DNA from: Amanita rubescens
Lineage: Eukaryota > Basidiomycota > Agaricomycetes > Agaricales > Amanitaceae
Assembly: GCA_015039365.1 (NCBI GenBank)
Contig: WION01000033.1
Span: forward strand, 248,001 to 312,000
Length of the DNA: 64,000 bases
Direction of reading: 5' to 3'
The notes below the pieces were generated by a model. It was not told the origin of the DNA. It did no database searches and saw only the letters and a list, made by a program, of their open reading frames with translations. Made by a program: the position numbers and the translations under genes. Numbering within the stretch: position 1 is the stretch's first letter; each line of letters starts with the position of its first letter. This document shows, in pieces, positions 1-11,974 of the stretch.

Positions 1-150
1 TACGTCGCAATCTTTCCGAACATTCCGTTCATCACGAAGGAGTTGGATAGCATTCGGCGACAGGATAAGCGCGTGCAAAGAGTTAGACCGCTTTTGTAGG
101 GTACGAGACATCTATCCTTACTCCTACCCTCGGATCTCTACGTCACGGTT

Positions 151-1755
151 TCATCTGTGGGCACTAAACCATCGATGGGACGGAGCGTTGAACCAAGACG
201 GCAAGGGAGGGTCTAAACCGTTGACAGCTGCCAAGAATCCCTCGCTTCTGAACGTCAACGAGGACCCGCTAAAACCTGCATCTAATGCGTCAGCGATTCT
301 TTCGATACGTGGAATGAAGAGTTTAATTAACTTTCCTTTCGATTTAAATCCTTCAATTTTGAATAGTCCTGCTATATTACCTGCGGTCACAATGGGGAAC
401 GCATCGCGAAAGAATTTGAGTAAGACTCTGTTTCGGAAGCCTGTCTCAACCCACGGCAACGGAAGCATCAACGTTACCCGTGTATCGTGCCGTTTTTTGT
501 AAAGCAGAGAAAGCTTGGCGTTGAGCGTCGTATTCCAGGATCCAGGAGTAGGGGTAGTCGCTGAGATCGCGCTGACCATGTCATCCAGCCAGTTGTGGTC
601 GCGATCGTCAACGTCGAGGAAAAGCATGAGCTCTTCTAAACGAGGGGTACGCTGATAGTCTCGACGGGTATAGGAGGGATTCCTGAATGTTCGGAAGGTT
701 GACTACGAGATAGAGGGACCGGAGATAGTTAAGTCCGGCCAAGCTTATAACATCGGTGCCATCTACTGGTCATTAGCTAGGAATAGGTTGGAGAGGAGCA
801 GATAGCATACAAATATCGTCTCTCCATATGTACAGTCTCAAATCTCGGAGAGTATCTGCGCATGAGGAAAGAGTTCCATTAGTCAACGCGTTCCTGCCCG
901 GGATGTCTAGCAATTGTAGATAGAGCGTAGTCAGGCAAGACACGTCCAGAAGCTGTCGGCGCTGTATGACTTGCAGTAAACCCGACATAGTATCCCACCG
1001 AGTCCCGATGGACCCCGTGTGCATGGCCAAAGACGTGAGCGAAGGAACCCGGCCTGCAGTTGGAAGGGGCCACGGCCGAATGTCTGAAAATGAAATGACG
1101 TCTGAAAATGAAATGACGCCTGAAAATGAAATGAAACCCGAAACATCGAGCGATTTTAGGTTGTGAAATTCTCTGAACAAAGTTAGGGGCATATTCGCTA
1201 CGCCCCCGAGAACAATTTCTTGTGCTCTTTTCAAAAGACATGTCAGAGCATCTCGCACTTGCTGCGATGTTTCATGCCAATCGAGGCGCATATCTGTAAA
1301 TGGTCCGAGATGAATGGAACGAAGGCCTTTTGCATGCTCCGAGATGAATGCGATGGCGCAGAATGAGTCTGGTCGTTCCTCTTCCTCGTCTTTTCCCTCC
1401 CCGACTCCTTCGCTTGCTTTATCTCCGGCGTCCCGGCATTCCAAATTGACCTCGGCTTCCATGTCCGTATCGACCTCTGGTAGTGACCCTGTGTCATCTG
1501 GCTCATCGGCGAACCAATCGTCACAGAAGAGCAGGCTAAGGTTTTTGATATAACTAGCCAATATTGCACCTCTTCGAAAACGGTCAACCTCGCGTGTTGC
1601 GCGTACCCGTTTAAGATGATCGTAGAAAACAAGTGCGATTGTGCAAAGAGGCAGAAATCATGGCATGAGAGGGAGACGTTCTTCAACGTTTCGAAGTCAT
1701 CGGCAACGTAGTCGATGATAATGGCGGCGACCTCCGGCGGAAACTGGTGGGACAT
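151..1755 (-). pseudogene. F-box/LRR-like protein gene, frame-broken
   Basis: The 5' part (1755 down to about 1605) begins MSHQFPPEVAAIIIDYV and runs to SHLFSTIIL. This is the F-box-like opening of a large basidiomycete family and matches the intact neighbour at 5741-7456. The frame then shifts by one base near 1605, continues as ASYIKNLSLLF through an LRR-like region to about 773, and after a probable intron reads LAGLNYLRSLYL near 720. A second one-base shift near 675 leads into the C-terminal part ending at 151. No intron of plausible length explains either shift. The exon near 1080-1135 holds three copies of an 18-bp repeat encoding SFSDVI-type units. F-box proteins usually recruit substrates to SCF ubiquitin ligases. 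It could be a pseudogene, or a real gene with two assembly errors. Confidence 0.55.
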
Positions 1756-2890
1756 TGGTTAAGATCAAAACTTCCCCATGTGTCCGGCGATTAACGGCAA
1801 TACTTACCATTACCGATGCGGACTACGTGCAGCAGAACCGTGACTTGTCCAAATCCGGTCTTTCTCCGAGCTTTCAAACTGGATGTCTGTCGCTTGTCAC
1901 CTGGGTTCTTTGGCGGATTCACATAATCAACACCAGCTATGCAAGACCTGAATACCCAAAAAGTCACATCTGGCCAACTCTTTTCTCGCTTCAAAACGTA
2001 GTTCTAGTGACAGCCTCGTTATCGGCAACAGCCGTGATTTCGTAACACCACTTGTCAGTTGTGGGCCACCATATTCCTGGCCAATCTCGTGCACCCATTG
2101 TTTGGCCTGACGCTAGTTCTAGGATTTGGGTGTCTCGCATAGAGCCGGAAAATGTCGCGAGTCTCGTTTGCGTGAGTAGCATACGTCGGGTTTCGCCGCA
2201 TCCTAAATTCGGGTATAGCCGCATGAGTGTCTAGCCGCTCCAGAAAGAGACCGAGAGTCCTTTCAGTCCTCGGAATTTATACTGGGGGCGAAAGGGAAAG
2301 AAAGAAACGCAAATAAGAATGGCCCCACCAGGTTCGTCCAAAACGCCAATAAGAATGGCCCCACCATCATAACGAAAACACCAGAGGATCTTCTCAAAAG
2401 TGTCCCCTTCCATCTTGTTTTTCGAGCTGAAGACGGCGCAACTGTCAAGACGAGTACCATCTCATCTGAGAAGTTAGCCAAGAAGGACGCCACCCCGCTC
2501 CGGGACCTGAGGACGAATGGGAACTTGTGGGTTCTTTCTACTTTGCGCCTTGACCCCACCTTACCATACACTTCCTTCCTGTGTATAGGTCGTCGAGATA
2601 CCGCTTTTGTTTTCCAAGTGATAGCAACACGATATCGGAAGACACCACACTAGGATCATACATCTTATCGACCAAAAAAGTGCGCTTGTTCTGCATTTGA
2701 CACGGAATGACGAAGCTTACTGTAATCATACTGGGTCGCAGAACATTACCGCACTCCAAAACGCAGGAGAAGAAGAGACGGTTGCGATACTCACGCTGTC
2801 CTACAGATCAAACGCGGCGTTCAGACTTGGCCAGCAGACTTTGTCAACGTGAGGGTCACATATGTCGTCCACCACATCACCACCCAACTG
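1756..2890. other. Intergenic region, no supported gene
   Basis: Several short open frames exist on both strands (for example minus strand 1991-2224), but none shows a recognisable domain or a consistent splice model. Around 2315-2365 a short direct repeat containing AAGAATGGCCCCACCA occurs twice. From 2719 the frame of the following MACPF gene is already open, so part of its 5' end may lie here. Confidence 0.4.
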
Positions 2891-4803
2891 ATGACCACTG
2901 AAAGGGATTCCACAGACATGTCCGAGCATGACTGGAATGTCGTTATGTTGAACAATTCCTTACTCCACGGAATGGTCTATGATCCCGAGAGTAAGACCCT
3001 GCAACCAGCCAGAGAACCTGGTAAGTCTAACTTGAAGCTTGAAGCTTGGGTGCCTGAGTGACAGGCCAGATCTCTAAGGAAAGCCAGGCTGACCATTGTT
3101 TGATAATAGCATTTAAACTCAAAGGGTTCCATCCCGATCGATATGCCTCACCAGGAGGTACTACTCCTAGTTGCCTGGACAGCCAGGTAAGACCTCTACC
3201 ATACGGTCCGATTTTTGCTGCAGAGGGTTGGCTAACTTTCACCAGCATAATTTCTTAGCCCCCGCTTTTGAGATAGTCGATGATTCCTCAGTTACGTTTA
3301 CCTCAGTGAGGAATTCGCTCCAAATGTCAATGATAAAGAACGGCTTTTCTTCTTGGAGCGTAGAAGCATCTCTGTGGGTGACACTACCCTTTAGTTTCTA
3401 CGTTTCCATTGTGACAAGGCTTTTGCAGTTCTGGAGACTACAGTGGATTTTCTGGTGGTGTGAATGCCAGTGGCGGCCAATCATCCCAGGATCTCCAGAC
3501 TGCAGCCAAGGAACAAACGATGGACGTTGTCCATTCATCGTACAATGTGCGTTTACTATGCGTGGTCTGGATGCATATTTTGATTTTGAGTTTTAATAGT
3601 TCCCACGCGTGAAGGTCTTTCTCGATGGTGATGACCTCGAAGTGTCGGACGTTTGCAAAGAGTTCATCCGCACCGAGGGCCAAGGATATGATGGCGTCCA
3701 GAAGTTTTACAATAAATTTGGTGAGCTCTGTGTCTCCTGTTTTCATGAAGCGCTTAGGTTTATGTGTGAACAGGCACCATTTTTAGCTGTTCTGTTGTAC
3801 TCGGAGCCCGCTTGCATAGCACCGTTGAATCGAGCTCATGCATAGAGGTCACGGGACAGACAACGAAAGAACAAAAGACAGCTGCGGTTTCTGCCTCGTT
3901 CTCATCTCCGTTTGCTTCTGGATCGGCCGGAGCTTCAAAATCTCGGTGTATGAACTGGGAGGCGCGAGGCGGGACGACATTCTTGGCGATTGAGTGAGTA
4001 TGAAGTCAAGGGTGTCTAACCGAATACTGAAGCATATTGCCGATAGACCGACTGCTTGGATCAACACAGTTGGCACGTACCAGAATTGGAGAGTGATAGA
4101 GGTAAGTTAGATCTTTAATGTTTAATGTTTACTTGAGAAGAATAATTAATGGTGTGTACTAGCGTCACAGCGTGAGAAATATCTTCAACGTAGGGCCCAG
4201 ACTCATGCTATTCGACGGCATGTCTGGGATATTGCCGTATATCGAGCCGAACAGGGTCTACCTAATTGGTAGTGATGGTCGGCTGCTGAAGTGCTCTTCC
4301 AGTGGTGTCATTAGCCTCATTGATCCTAACATTGATCAGGGCGCCGGTGCGACTCAGGTATGTGGCTGCCTCGTAGTTTTTTCAACACCTTGATAGACAG
4401 ATTCAGTGGTTTATTGTCAAGTCCGATCTCCGGGTAACTGTAACTGACTTGGACAAGCGAAAAGAACTGCGCTATGACGCAGGGACTGGTGTTAGTGCAG
4501 GCGAACCATCCTTTTCATGGAAGGTCTGGCAGGCGTCACCGGGGTCTGACTCTTTCTTGTGATTATCCATTCTTGCCACTGTTGTAATGACGCTGAATGC
4601 TGATCAATTATTTCTCTGGCAGCATATCTTGTTCCAACTCTGAGGAAAAGAATATAGCCCTTGAGGCGGACATTTCACCCTCTGATAAGGTAAGTCAGAA
4701 CATTTGTTACCCTAAAATTGAGATCTGATGTTTTGTGCAGGTTTTAATGAAACCCCTCGATATACGTAGCGACAATCAAGTCTGGCGCCTTTTGCTAGTT
4801 TAG
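2891..4803 (+). CDS. MACPF (perforin-fold) domain protein
   Basis: Proposed exons: 2891-3020, 3110-3186, 3246-3373, 3429-3546, 3600-3720, 3774-3945, 4011-4101, 4163-4357, 4401-4558, 4623-4689, 4741-4803. The total is 1320 nt (439 aa) and all phases agree. The middle has the order of a membrane-attack-complex/perforin domain: a segment with VTFTSVRNSL, a Gly/Ser-rich stretch, then KFG followed by VLGARLHS (the place of the family Y-G-x-H...GG signature), a second Ser/Gly/Ala-rich stretch and WINTVGTYQNWRVIE, typical of the end of the domain. The C-terminus ends NQVWRLLLV and looks lectin-like (beta-trefoil), which is a weaker call. No signal peptide is visible from this start; the frame is open upstream to 2719, so an upstream exon is possible. 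The exon junction at 3945/4011 is uncertain: the skipped bases also encode a plausible MACPF segment in another frame ending in a TGA at 3991. Family members assemble pores in membranes. Confidence 0.6.
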
Positions 4804-5740
4804 GGTTGAAATTTTTGTTGGAAGCAAAGTTACTTGAGTACTTGTATTAGGATAGACAATTGAAATGTACTTGAGCGGTGGTGAATCACCAATTATCACC
4901 GGAAGAGATGGGCCATTGGTGAGCACGGAAAGTATCAAGCACAAGTTCAAATGCCGTTAGTTTACGTTGACAAGCTTTTTCCTCTCCTGGACTGCTGCCG
5001 CTGAGCGGGCTTTGGCTCGTTCATCTTCTCCCTTGTTTGTAATTCACCACCTCACTCAAGAGTGCAATGGTATATTGAGCAAATGCCCCATCACGCAAGA
5101 AAGACGTTCGGGTCTCTGGAGGTAGACGGTTCGAGAAAGTCGCTGGTTGAATCCACCCTCCACCTCTGGAGGATGAAACTCCAGCTGTAGGACGGATGCA
5201 CGCAGGATATGAGTAGCGACAATGAATAGGGGTGGGTGCGCTTAAGCGGGTTTCCAGAGGGATAGAGGGATATGTGCGCGCGCACTTGCTCGGGCGACAA
5301 ACACGCAAGCACATATACCCTCTTCCGATGTCAATCATTCTTACTTATGTTTACAAGCAGGTTGTCCTCGCGTATCAGCACCGTGACAGGTGTTCTCCCG
5401 GATGACGAAAATGTATACATCCACGTCACGGGAGAAGATCAAGCTGATGCACGGCTTTGACAGTGAAGTGGATTCCATCTCTTGCTAGCCTTTTTGGGGA
5501 CAATATTCGGTTGCCAAACGGTGCCGCATACGGAAAACTGTGCAGGTGCTGAGCAGGCTACGTCGGCCACTCGCTCGGCTAACACAATGAGAATGCGGAG
5601 TAGGAGAAAGAGGGAAACCAGACGAGTCGTACACGTCAGTCTCATGGCATATTGGTATCATATTGGCATAGTGCATGTGCATGTACAACCATAAACGCAT
5701 AAGCAAACGCATAGATCATAATTCACCTAGTGTAATATAT
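4804..5740. other. Intergenic region, nothing recognised
   Basis: About 0.9 kb between the convergent MACPF and F-box genes. Only short overlapping open frames on both strands, with no domain, tRNA or obvious repeat. It presumably holds the two 3' ends. Confidence 0.5.
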
Positions 5741-7456
5741 TCAAGAACGTCGTCTTTTTCTCAACGGCACTATGGCCGCCGTCAGCTCGTCAAACGTGTC
5801 CTGCGCGTAGGCACTCGTACTGAATAATTCATTGACCGCATCTGTCCAAAAACCGTCAAGCTTCAATCAACGTCCGAACGACAATAATCACTCACAAGTC
5901 CGGAACTGAAGATCCAAGAACCGAAATCTTTTACGCTTGGAAGCAGTGGGAAACATCCTAATCGCAAACTTTGCCAACTCATCGATGAATACCGGCATAT
6001 TTGTCGGCGCCGACATGAAATCGATGACCGTGTCCCTGTGCATTCGCAACATTCGAGTAATCAGCGCGTCGAGATCCCTCCAGCTCTTTGGATCGTCCAC
6101 CGCCTCACCAGCCATACCATTTTGAGTCCAATCCTTGCCTTCGAGATTATCATCAACGAGCAGTTTAAGCTCTTTGAGATGCGTCTCCGGTAGCGTAAGT
6201 GTCTTGGCTAGGTTGAGTAATAGGGTTACGGGGAACCGAGCGGCCGCAACGAGGTAAAGTGACTTGAGCGACGTTAAGGCACTCAAATCAATGATGTCAC
6301 AGCTGAATACTGTTGGCGCGTTTCAATTGTACATTCGCAATACAAAGATTGGTAGCTTCTTACCTTAAACACGTCATGAGGATCAGTGGTGAAAAAAGAT
6401 GAAACGATTACTTGCCTGGAACGGACAAATCTTCTCCTGAGGGCAAAAATTAATCTGTTTCAGTCTGGCGCTGGCTTCGAATGGAAATGGGGTAAACCCA
6501 CCGAATTGAAGATCGCGATCGTAATCTACAAACGTTCGCAATCAGATCAATAAGTAATACAGGTAGATGGTATAGAACAACGTACCAGATGAACATACGC
6601 ATAACCTCAAGGTCTCCAGCGTATTCGCACACTGGGCGATGATATTCCTGTGCAGCCAGTTTGCTGACTCGCACTTCATCATCGACGACAAATACAGAGT
6701 CGTTATATTGGAGAAACTTATCATGTTCCATGTCCTCAAGGCTAAAAGCGTATCGTACGTATCATCGCCGTCGCCCGAATTGATTTCCTGGGGCCAGGAG
6801 ACCGCCGGAACTATCCCGGTATGGACAGCAAGCGTTGTCGGAGCGGGAGGAGGGCAGTGTCCGTTACTACCTGCGGGTGCAGGGACGGGAAGCCAAGAAT
6901 TCTCCGCGGGTAAAGGTCCTAATTTGATGTGCGCAATATCAAGCGTCTGGACACTCCGCAAAACTCGAAAATAGTGAAGAGGGAAATTCTCGATGCCTTC
7001 CAACATGACCTTCTTGGCTGTGAACATGACGTTCACAATCGCGTCTTTCTGCTTTCGAGGGAGAGCCGCCCAATCGAGGTAACCGCTATTATAACCGATA
7101 TGTAATACAGTGATATTAGGGCAGAGGCTGTCGATCAGAGATAGCAACTTCGCTGCCTTAGACTCGTGAATCCAGGAAGCAGAGTGGAACAAGTATAAAC
7201 ACTTGACGTGATGACCAAGGCGTTCTCCTCGAGGTCCCTTGAGTAGCCGAGAATTGTTCTTTCGACGCCTCTTATTGTCGGTTAGGATGATGTGAGAAAA
7301 TAGGTAACGTTGAGCCATATCCCAAACGGCTCGCGAGACGAGCGTAAATTTGCGAAGCAACGGATCTGTCCACCTATCGTCTCCTGACAGAGCGACCTCC
7401 TCCACGATCTTGGCGATTATTTCGGGAGAAAAACGGGCGCGTCGTAAACTGGACAT
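5741..7456 (-). CDS. F-box-like/LRR protein
   Basis: Exons on the minus strand: 7456-6586, 6525-6412, 6309-5896, 5841-5741. The total is 1500 nt (499 aa) with consistent phases. The start MSSLRRARFSPEII opens an F-box-like motif (FSPEIIAKIVEEVAL ... LVSRAVWDMAQRYLFSHIIL), followed by leucine-rich segments (PNITVLHIGYN, NITTLYLSSMM, LTSLKSLYLVAAARF) and a Lys/Arg-rich tail KRRRS. The family is greatly expanded in agaricomycetes, and the members probably act as SCF substrate adaptors, though the substrate is unknown. The gene is a homologue of the broken gene at 151-1755, so the two flank the MACPF gene. The ATG at 7454-7456 is preferred because it directly precedes the F-box; the frame is open a little further upstream. 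Confidence 0.8.
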
Positions 7457-8322
7457 GGGTGCAGGGAACAAGGTGGCACGCGATTGAGAACTGCATCGCA
7501 CATATATATGAGCGAGGCGGCCATTCGCCTCTGCGGCCGCGTTTGAAACATGTGAAGAACCTTACGTTGTGGCCCCACAAAATCACGATTCCCATTGTTT
7601 CCACCATTTGCGGAAGCAAAATCTGAACACGCAAGTTATTGCTGTAGAGTAGCACGACTTGCGGCCTCAAGAAGATCGTTATCTGGCGGACATGTCCCAC
7701 AACCGAGTTCGTCAGTGGATAATATGACAACGAACTGGCCATACCTACAAGAAGAATTTCGCGATGAGAACAGTGAATTGTCGTTCGCTCGGAGGACCTA
7801 GACTTGCCTAGCCGTGGATACGGATTGCTGGCAGAGGTGCATAAGTATGAAATGGATGTGGCAGCAGCAATCGTTATGCTTGGACAGAAAAGGGAAAAAT
7901 TCGAAATGGCCACTGCTGGCGGAGCCACAGGGTCAGATAGACTCGGAGTACCCGATCCAATCTGGAAGAGCAGGACAGACGAAACTTGCTATTAAGTAAA
8001 TCGAATAAAGGAACGCGAGCTTGGACATCCGTTGAACCGAAAAAAACAGCTTGGCACTTGGTATTCCGAAAACGGAGCCCGGAAAAGGGGACACGCGTTG
8101 ACGTTGAGGGATTCCAAACATAAAAAGGGCTGTAAGTAGTATAGCTGTGTGAGAAGATCGGACTATCAAGTTGTGGCCGCATGCAACCATACCTGGGTGA
8201 GGGCCGAACACGTATTCTGGATGACAGATGCCACAGGCACAACCCCGTCATGCCCGCCAAGACGGAAACCACCAAGTACGCAGAAAGCTAGACTTGGGGA
8301 GAGATTATGAAGAAAAAAGATA
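7457..8322. other. Intergenic region between F-box gene and tRNA
   Basis: No open frame here has a recognisable domain. The part next to 7456 should hold the promoter of the F-box gene. Confidence 0.45.
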
Positions 8323-8409
8323 TTCGGATACGGGGAATCGAACCCCGAGCTGCCGCGGTCAGTCTTTCCCGATGAAAGGCGGCAATGTTAGCCGTTACAC
8401 CATATCCGA
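8323..8409 (-). tRNA. tRNA-Glu (TTC) with 15-nt intron
   Basis: Read on the minus strand the segment folds as a cloverleaf. The acceptor stem is TCGGATA/TATCCGA, the D arm GTGTAACGG is typical of eukaryotic tRNA-Glu, the anticodon stem is GCCGC/GCGGC with loop CTTTCA (anticodon TTC, A37), and the T arm is CGGGG TTCGATT CCCCG. The 15 bases TCGGGAAAGACTGAC sit directly after position 37, the canonical site of nuclear tRNA introns; removing them leaves 72 nt, the normal length. The discriminator base is A. The B box is intact (GGTTCGATTCC). Confidence 0.92.
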
Positions 8410-8650
8410 TGAAATTATTTCCATTTAAGGTAAATAACCATTGGCCAGGAACGGTTTAGCCCACACGTAGCATCATGTTCATCACAGGCACTGCCAAACC
8501 GGGGAAATTGCGCTACTTACCAGGACTCAGGTACAGGTACACTGCAAACATCAGAAATATAGGGAAGTGAACGACGTCCAAGGACACAGATACTAATAGG
8601 AGGCGGAGTGAGTTCTAGTCAGCCGCATCATTAAATTGTGCCTGTCACAC

Positions 8651-8656
8651 TATAAA
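8651..8656 (+). promoter_or_regulatory. TATA box of the sedolisin gene
   Basis: TATAAA lies 46 bp before the proposed ATG at 8702, a reasonable distance for a fungal core promoter driving a secreted protease. Confidence 0.55.
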
Positions 8657-8701
8657 ATCAAGCCAAGTCGCGCCCACTAGTCACTAGTCATTTCCCCTTC
8701 A

Positions 8702-11179
8702 ATGAGGTGCTTTTACCCCGTCCTCCTACTTGGGCTCGCTGCGCCCGCCCTCGGTACCCCAAGAAACACCGCGCACGCCGTCAAGGAAAGTATCAGCCTT
8801 CCAAATGGATGGGTTAAGCACAGCACTCCTTCACCCAACCACGTCGTCTCCCTCCGCATTGGTTTGCCCCAGCCCCACTTCCCCACTTTGGAACGCATCT
8901 TGTATGAGGTCAGCGATCCAACCCACGTTCGTTACGGCCAGCACCTCTCCAAAGAAGAGGTAGAAGAACTCGTCGCTCCTTACCCTCACTCTCTCGACGC
9001 GGTGAATGATTGGCTCTCGACTTACGGTCTTGGTGAAGAGCACATCGACCGTTCCCCTGCTAAGGACTGGATTACAATAACCATTCCAGTCAGCTTGGTA
9101 GAAGAGATGCTCGATACCGTAAGTCCGTCCTATTGCCACAGTTACAAAACGTGTCGTTCATGCAGAATCAGAAATACCACGTGTACCAACACGAGAAGGA
9201 TGGCGATTATCTTGTTAGGACAACAAGCTATAGTCTTCCACAGCATTTGCACGAGCATATCGATACCGTTCAGCCAACGACCATCTTCGGACGTTTCAAG
9301 CCCCAGAAGTCCAACGTCGTATGGCTAGGCGAAGACACGCAAGATCTTCAAGAGTCTCAGACCACCTCATCCGACGGCGTAAGCTCAAGCTGCAACAGTA
9401 CCATCACGTTGTCGTGCTTGCAGCAAATATATAAAACTGTGGGCTACGTACCAACCGAAAAAGGAAACAGCATTGGGATTACCGGGTATGACAACCAGTA
9501 TCCCAATTTCCATGACCTCCAGTTATATTACGCCGATCAGCGTCCTGACGCTCTGGGTAGTTCCTTCCGCCTCGTCTCTGTTACTGGTTTGTCTGTCTCA
9601 TGCTTAGGGTTTTCAAATTCCTGATATCTTCCTTAGGTGGCAAAGACCCTCAAACACCATCGTCGGCTGGCGTAGAGGCTGACCTTGACGTGGAAGTCGC
9701 CTTCGGTCTTACTTTCCCGATACCCGTGGGTCTTGTCATTTTCGCCAGGGTAAGCCACTAATCGTCACTCAGGGAACTTTCTATTCTACAAATGGAACTC
9801 CTCCGTTCAAACCGGACCAAATTACGCCATTTAATACAAACGAGTTGAGTTTGAAATGACGTGACCATTTTTGGTACTTATCTAATTATCGCAGGCCGTA
9901 CGCCGTATGGTTGGACTTTGTTCTACGTCGCAAAGATACCCCTTTAGTCGTTTCCACCAGCTACGGTGATGATGAACAGACAGGTACGCGCCCTTGGAAC
10001 CGATGCGCGCCATAAACTTATGCCATCCAGTTCCCAAGAGCTATGCGGAAAGAGTTTGCAAAGACTTCGCTCAGCTAGGCATGCTTCTAGCCTCTCTTTC
10101 CATATGTGAATCTAACAGTAAACAGGTGCACGGGGAATCTCTCTCATTTTTGCCTCGGGCGACGCCGGTGTTGGCGATGGTAATCCGGACCCTGGAAATC
10201 AGACTTGCTTTACCAATGATGCTCATCACCGCCATCAGTTCATACCCGCTTTTCCTGCATCGTACGTCCTAAGCCTTTCATCTCGACGTTTCCGCTGACT
10301 CGGATGACCAATACTCTAGTTGTCCCTTGTCAGTTGCCTATATTCTTATATATATTAATCCTCACCTTCACTGGCCGCGCTTAGCGTTACCACCGTTGGC
10401 GCAACCCAACACTATCCCGAAATAGCTGTCAGTCGATTCTTCTCGGGCGGTGGTTTTAGCAACTACGTAAGTTACGACTACAATTTTGCTTGGATCGACT
10501 GTAATATGCATTCTCTACTAGTTCAAGCGTCCTGCGTACCAAGACTACGCCGTTCAAGCGTATTTGGATAAGCTTCCTACGGGGCTTTACAAGGGCCTTT
10601 TCAACCCGTACGTCATATAATATCCAGACATCGCTTTCAACTGACCATTTTGCAGGCATGGACGGGTGAGTATAAAAGTTACACAACTACACGTGATAAC
10701 TGAGGCACATCCTAGGCTTATCCTGACCTGTCAGCTCAAGGCGACTTCTTCCGTATATTTGTCCGCGGCAAAGCTGTCAAGGTCGGGGGCACGTCTGCTT
10801 CTGCTCCAACCCTCGCGGGCGTCGTCGCGCTCTTGAATGATGTTAGCCTCAAGGCCAAAGGACACCCGCTCGGTTTCTTGAACCCGTTGATCTATCTGTC
10901 AGATGTAAGCGCCACCTTCAATGATGTCACCGTCGGAAACAACGCAGGATGTGGTACCACGGGCTTTAACGTAAGTAACAATATTATGTCATGCGTTTCA
11001 TTCTCTCATCCAGATTTGTTTTTTCGACTCAATATGTATAGGCAACTGAGGGATGGGATCCTGGTGAGTTTGATTTCAATCATTTCGCAATGTACAACCG
11101 TTCTGACCAAGTTGGTCTAGTTACTGGATTTGGAACGCCCAACTTTGTGAAGTTGATGGACTTGATTTTGTCGTCTTGA
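8702..11179 (+). CDS. Secreted sedolisin (S53) protease, tripeptidyl-peptidase 1-like
   Basis: A multi-exon gene (exon 1 ends at 9118; further introns of about 45-60 nt). The N-terminus [18 protein letters not shown] is a signal peptide. Next comes a pro-kumamolisin activation domain ([27 protein letters not shown]). The catalytic domain carries the paired Glu/Asp in [10 protein letters not shown], the oxyanion Asp in FASGDAGVG and the nucleophile Ser in [12 protein letters not shown]. The C-terminal TTGFN...[12 protein letters not shown] is the calcium-site end. The stop is at 11177-11179. The enzyme should cleave tripeptides from protein N-termini at acid pH outside the cell. One intron (10079-10125) starts with GC instead of GT, and the phase fits only with that donor. 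Confidence 0.9.
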
Positions 11180-11974
11180 TATCAATATTCAATGTACACC
11201 CCAAGTATATATATCGCTCATTTGAACAGTGCTGAGACTCTTCCCCTTGTGGTGATTTGCGTTCCGGATCCGGAGTCAAGCGTAAGAGAAACACCTGTGC
11301 GGTTCAATCTGCCAATATTGGACTTCTAAGGTATGCAAGTTCCTACGTGCCGTATGATAAGCATTTTGCCAGGTTGCCACGAATTCCATCGCATGTGTTA
11401 TTCCGTTTTCACCACTATACTCTGGGGCTTTTCCTGCACACGAATGGTCTAGGTACCGTGTTGTACCTTCTCGTCGACGGGGATTGATTGACAAACATTC
11501 TGCGGTGTTCAGGGTAGAAATTCTGAACTAACTTGTTTCACCGTTTTTCTGCACGTGTACTACAGTTATCTGACAGCTTGAATGTTCTGACAACGGACAG
11601 CTCCGCAAGAATCTCTTTCGCATTAGTATATCCCCTGCGATACGAGGCCTTGAGCTTCAGGAACGATATCGGATGACTTTGACACTCCGCGTACCTTTCC
11701 TGACGGGGTAGAGTCAATTTCCTTGATCAAAAACGTTGCGGCTGACGTCAACATCAGATCCAGTTCGCCGGCGCTGCAGGGGTATTTCGCATTCCACTAG
11801 GCTTAGCGTGACAATCCAGGGTAACAGAGTCGATCATATTCGTAATCAGGCGTCGCTTAACGTTTTGTTATACATACATACATGGGTTATGGGTATGATT
11901 CTATGAGATACATGTTAATCTATGATAAATTTGAGCATAATGAGCCCAGCGCAAAGGCGGAACAGCCAATAAAC
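11180..11974. other. Intergenic region, nothing recognised
   Basis: About 0.8 kb between the 3' ends of the protease and the Crinkler-kinase gene. Short open frames only, with no domain or repeat seen. Confidence 0.5.

Noticed and set aside
5021..5712. Several 60-105 aa frames between the MACPF and F-box genes
   Set aside because: Overlapping on both strands, with no recognisable motif.
6305..6425. GC-AG intron in the F-box gene at 6415
   Set aside because: A GTAATC donor four bases downstream (6411) gives the correct phase, so no GC donor is needed.
11257..11494. Short open frames on both strands (76 and 72 aa)
   Set aside because: No domain, no splice partners and overlapping on opposite strands; treated as chance frames.
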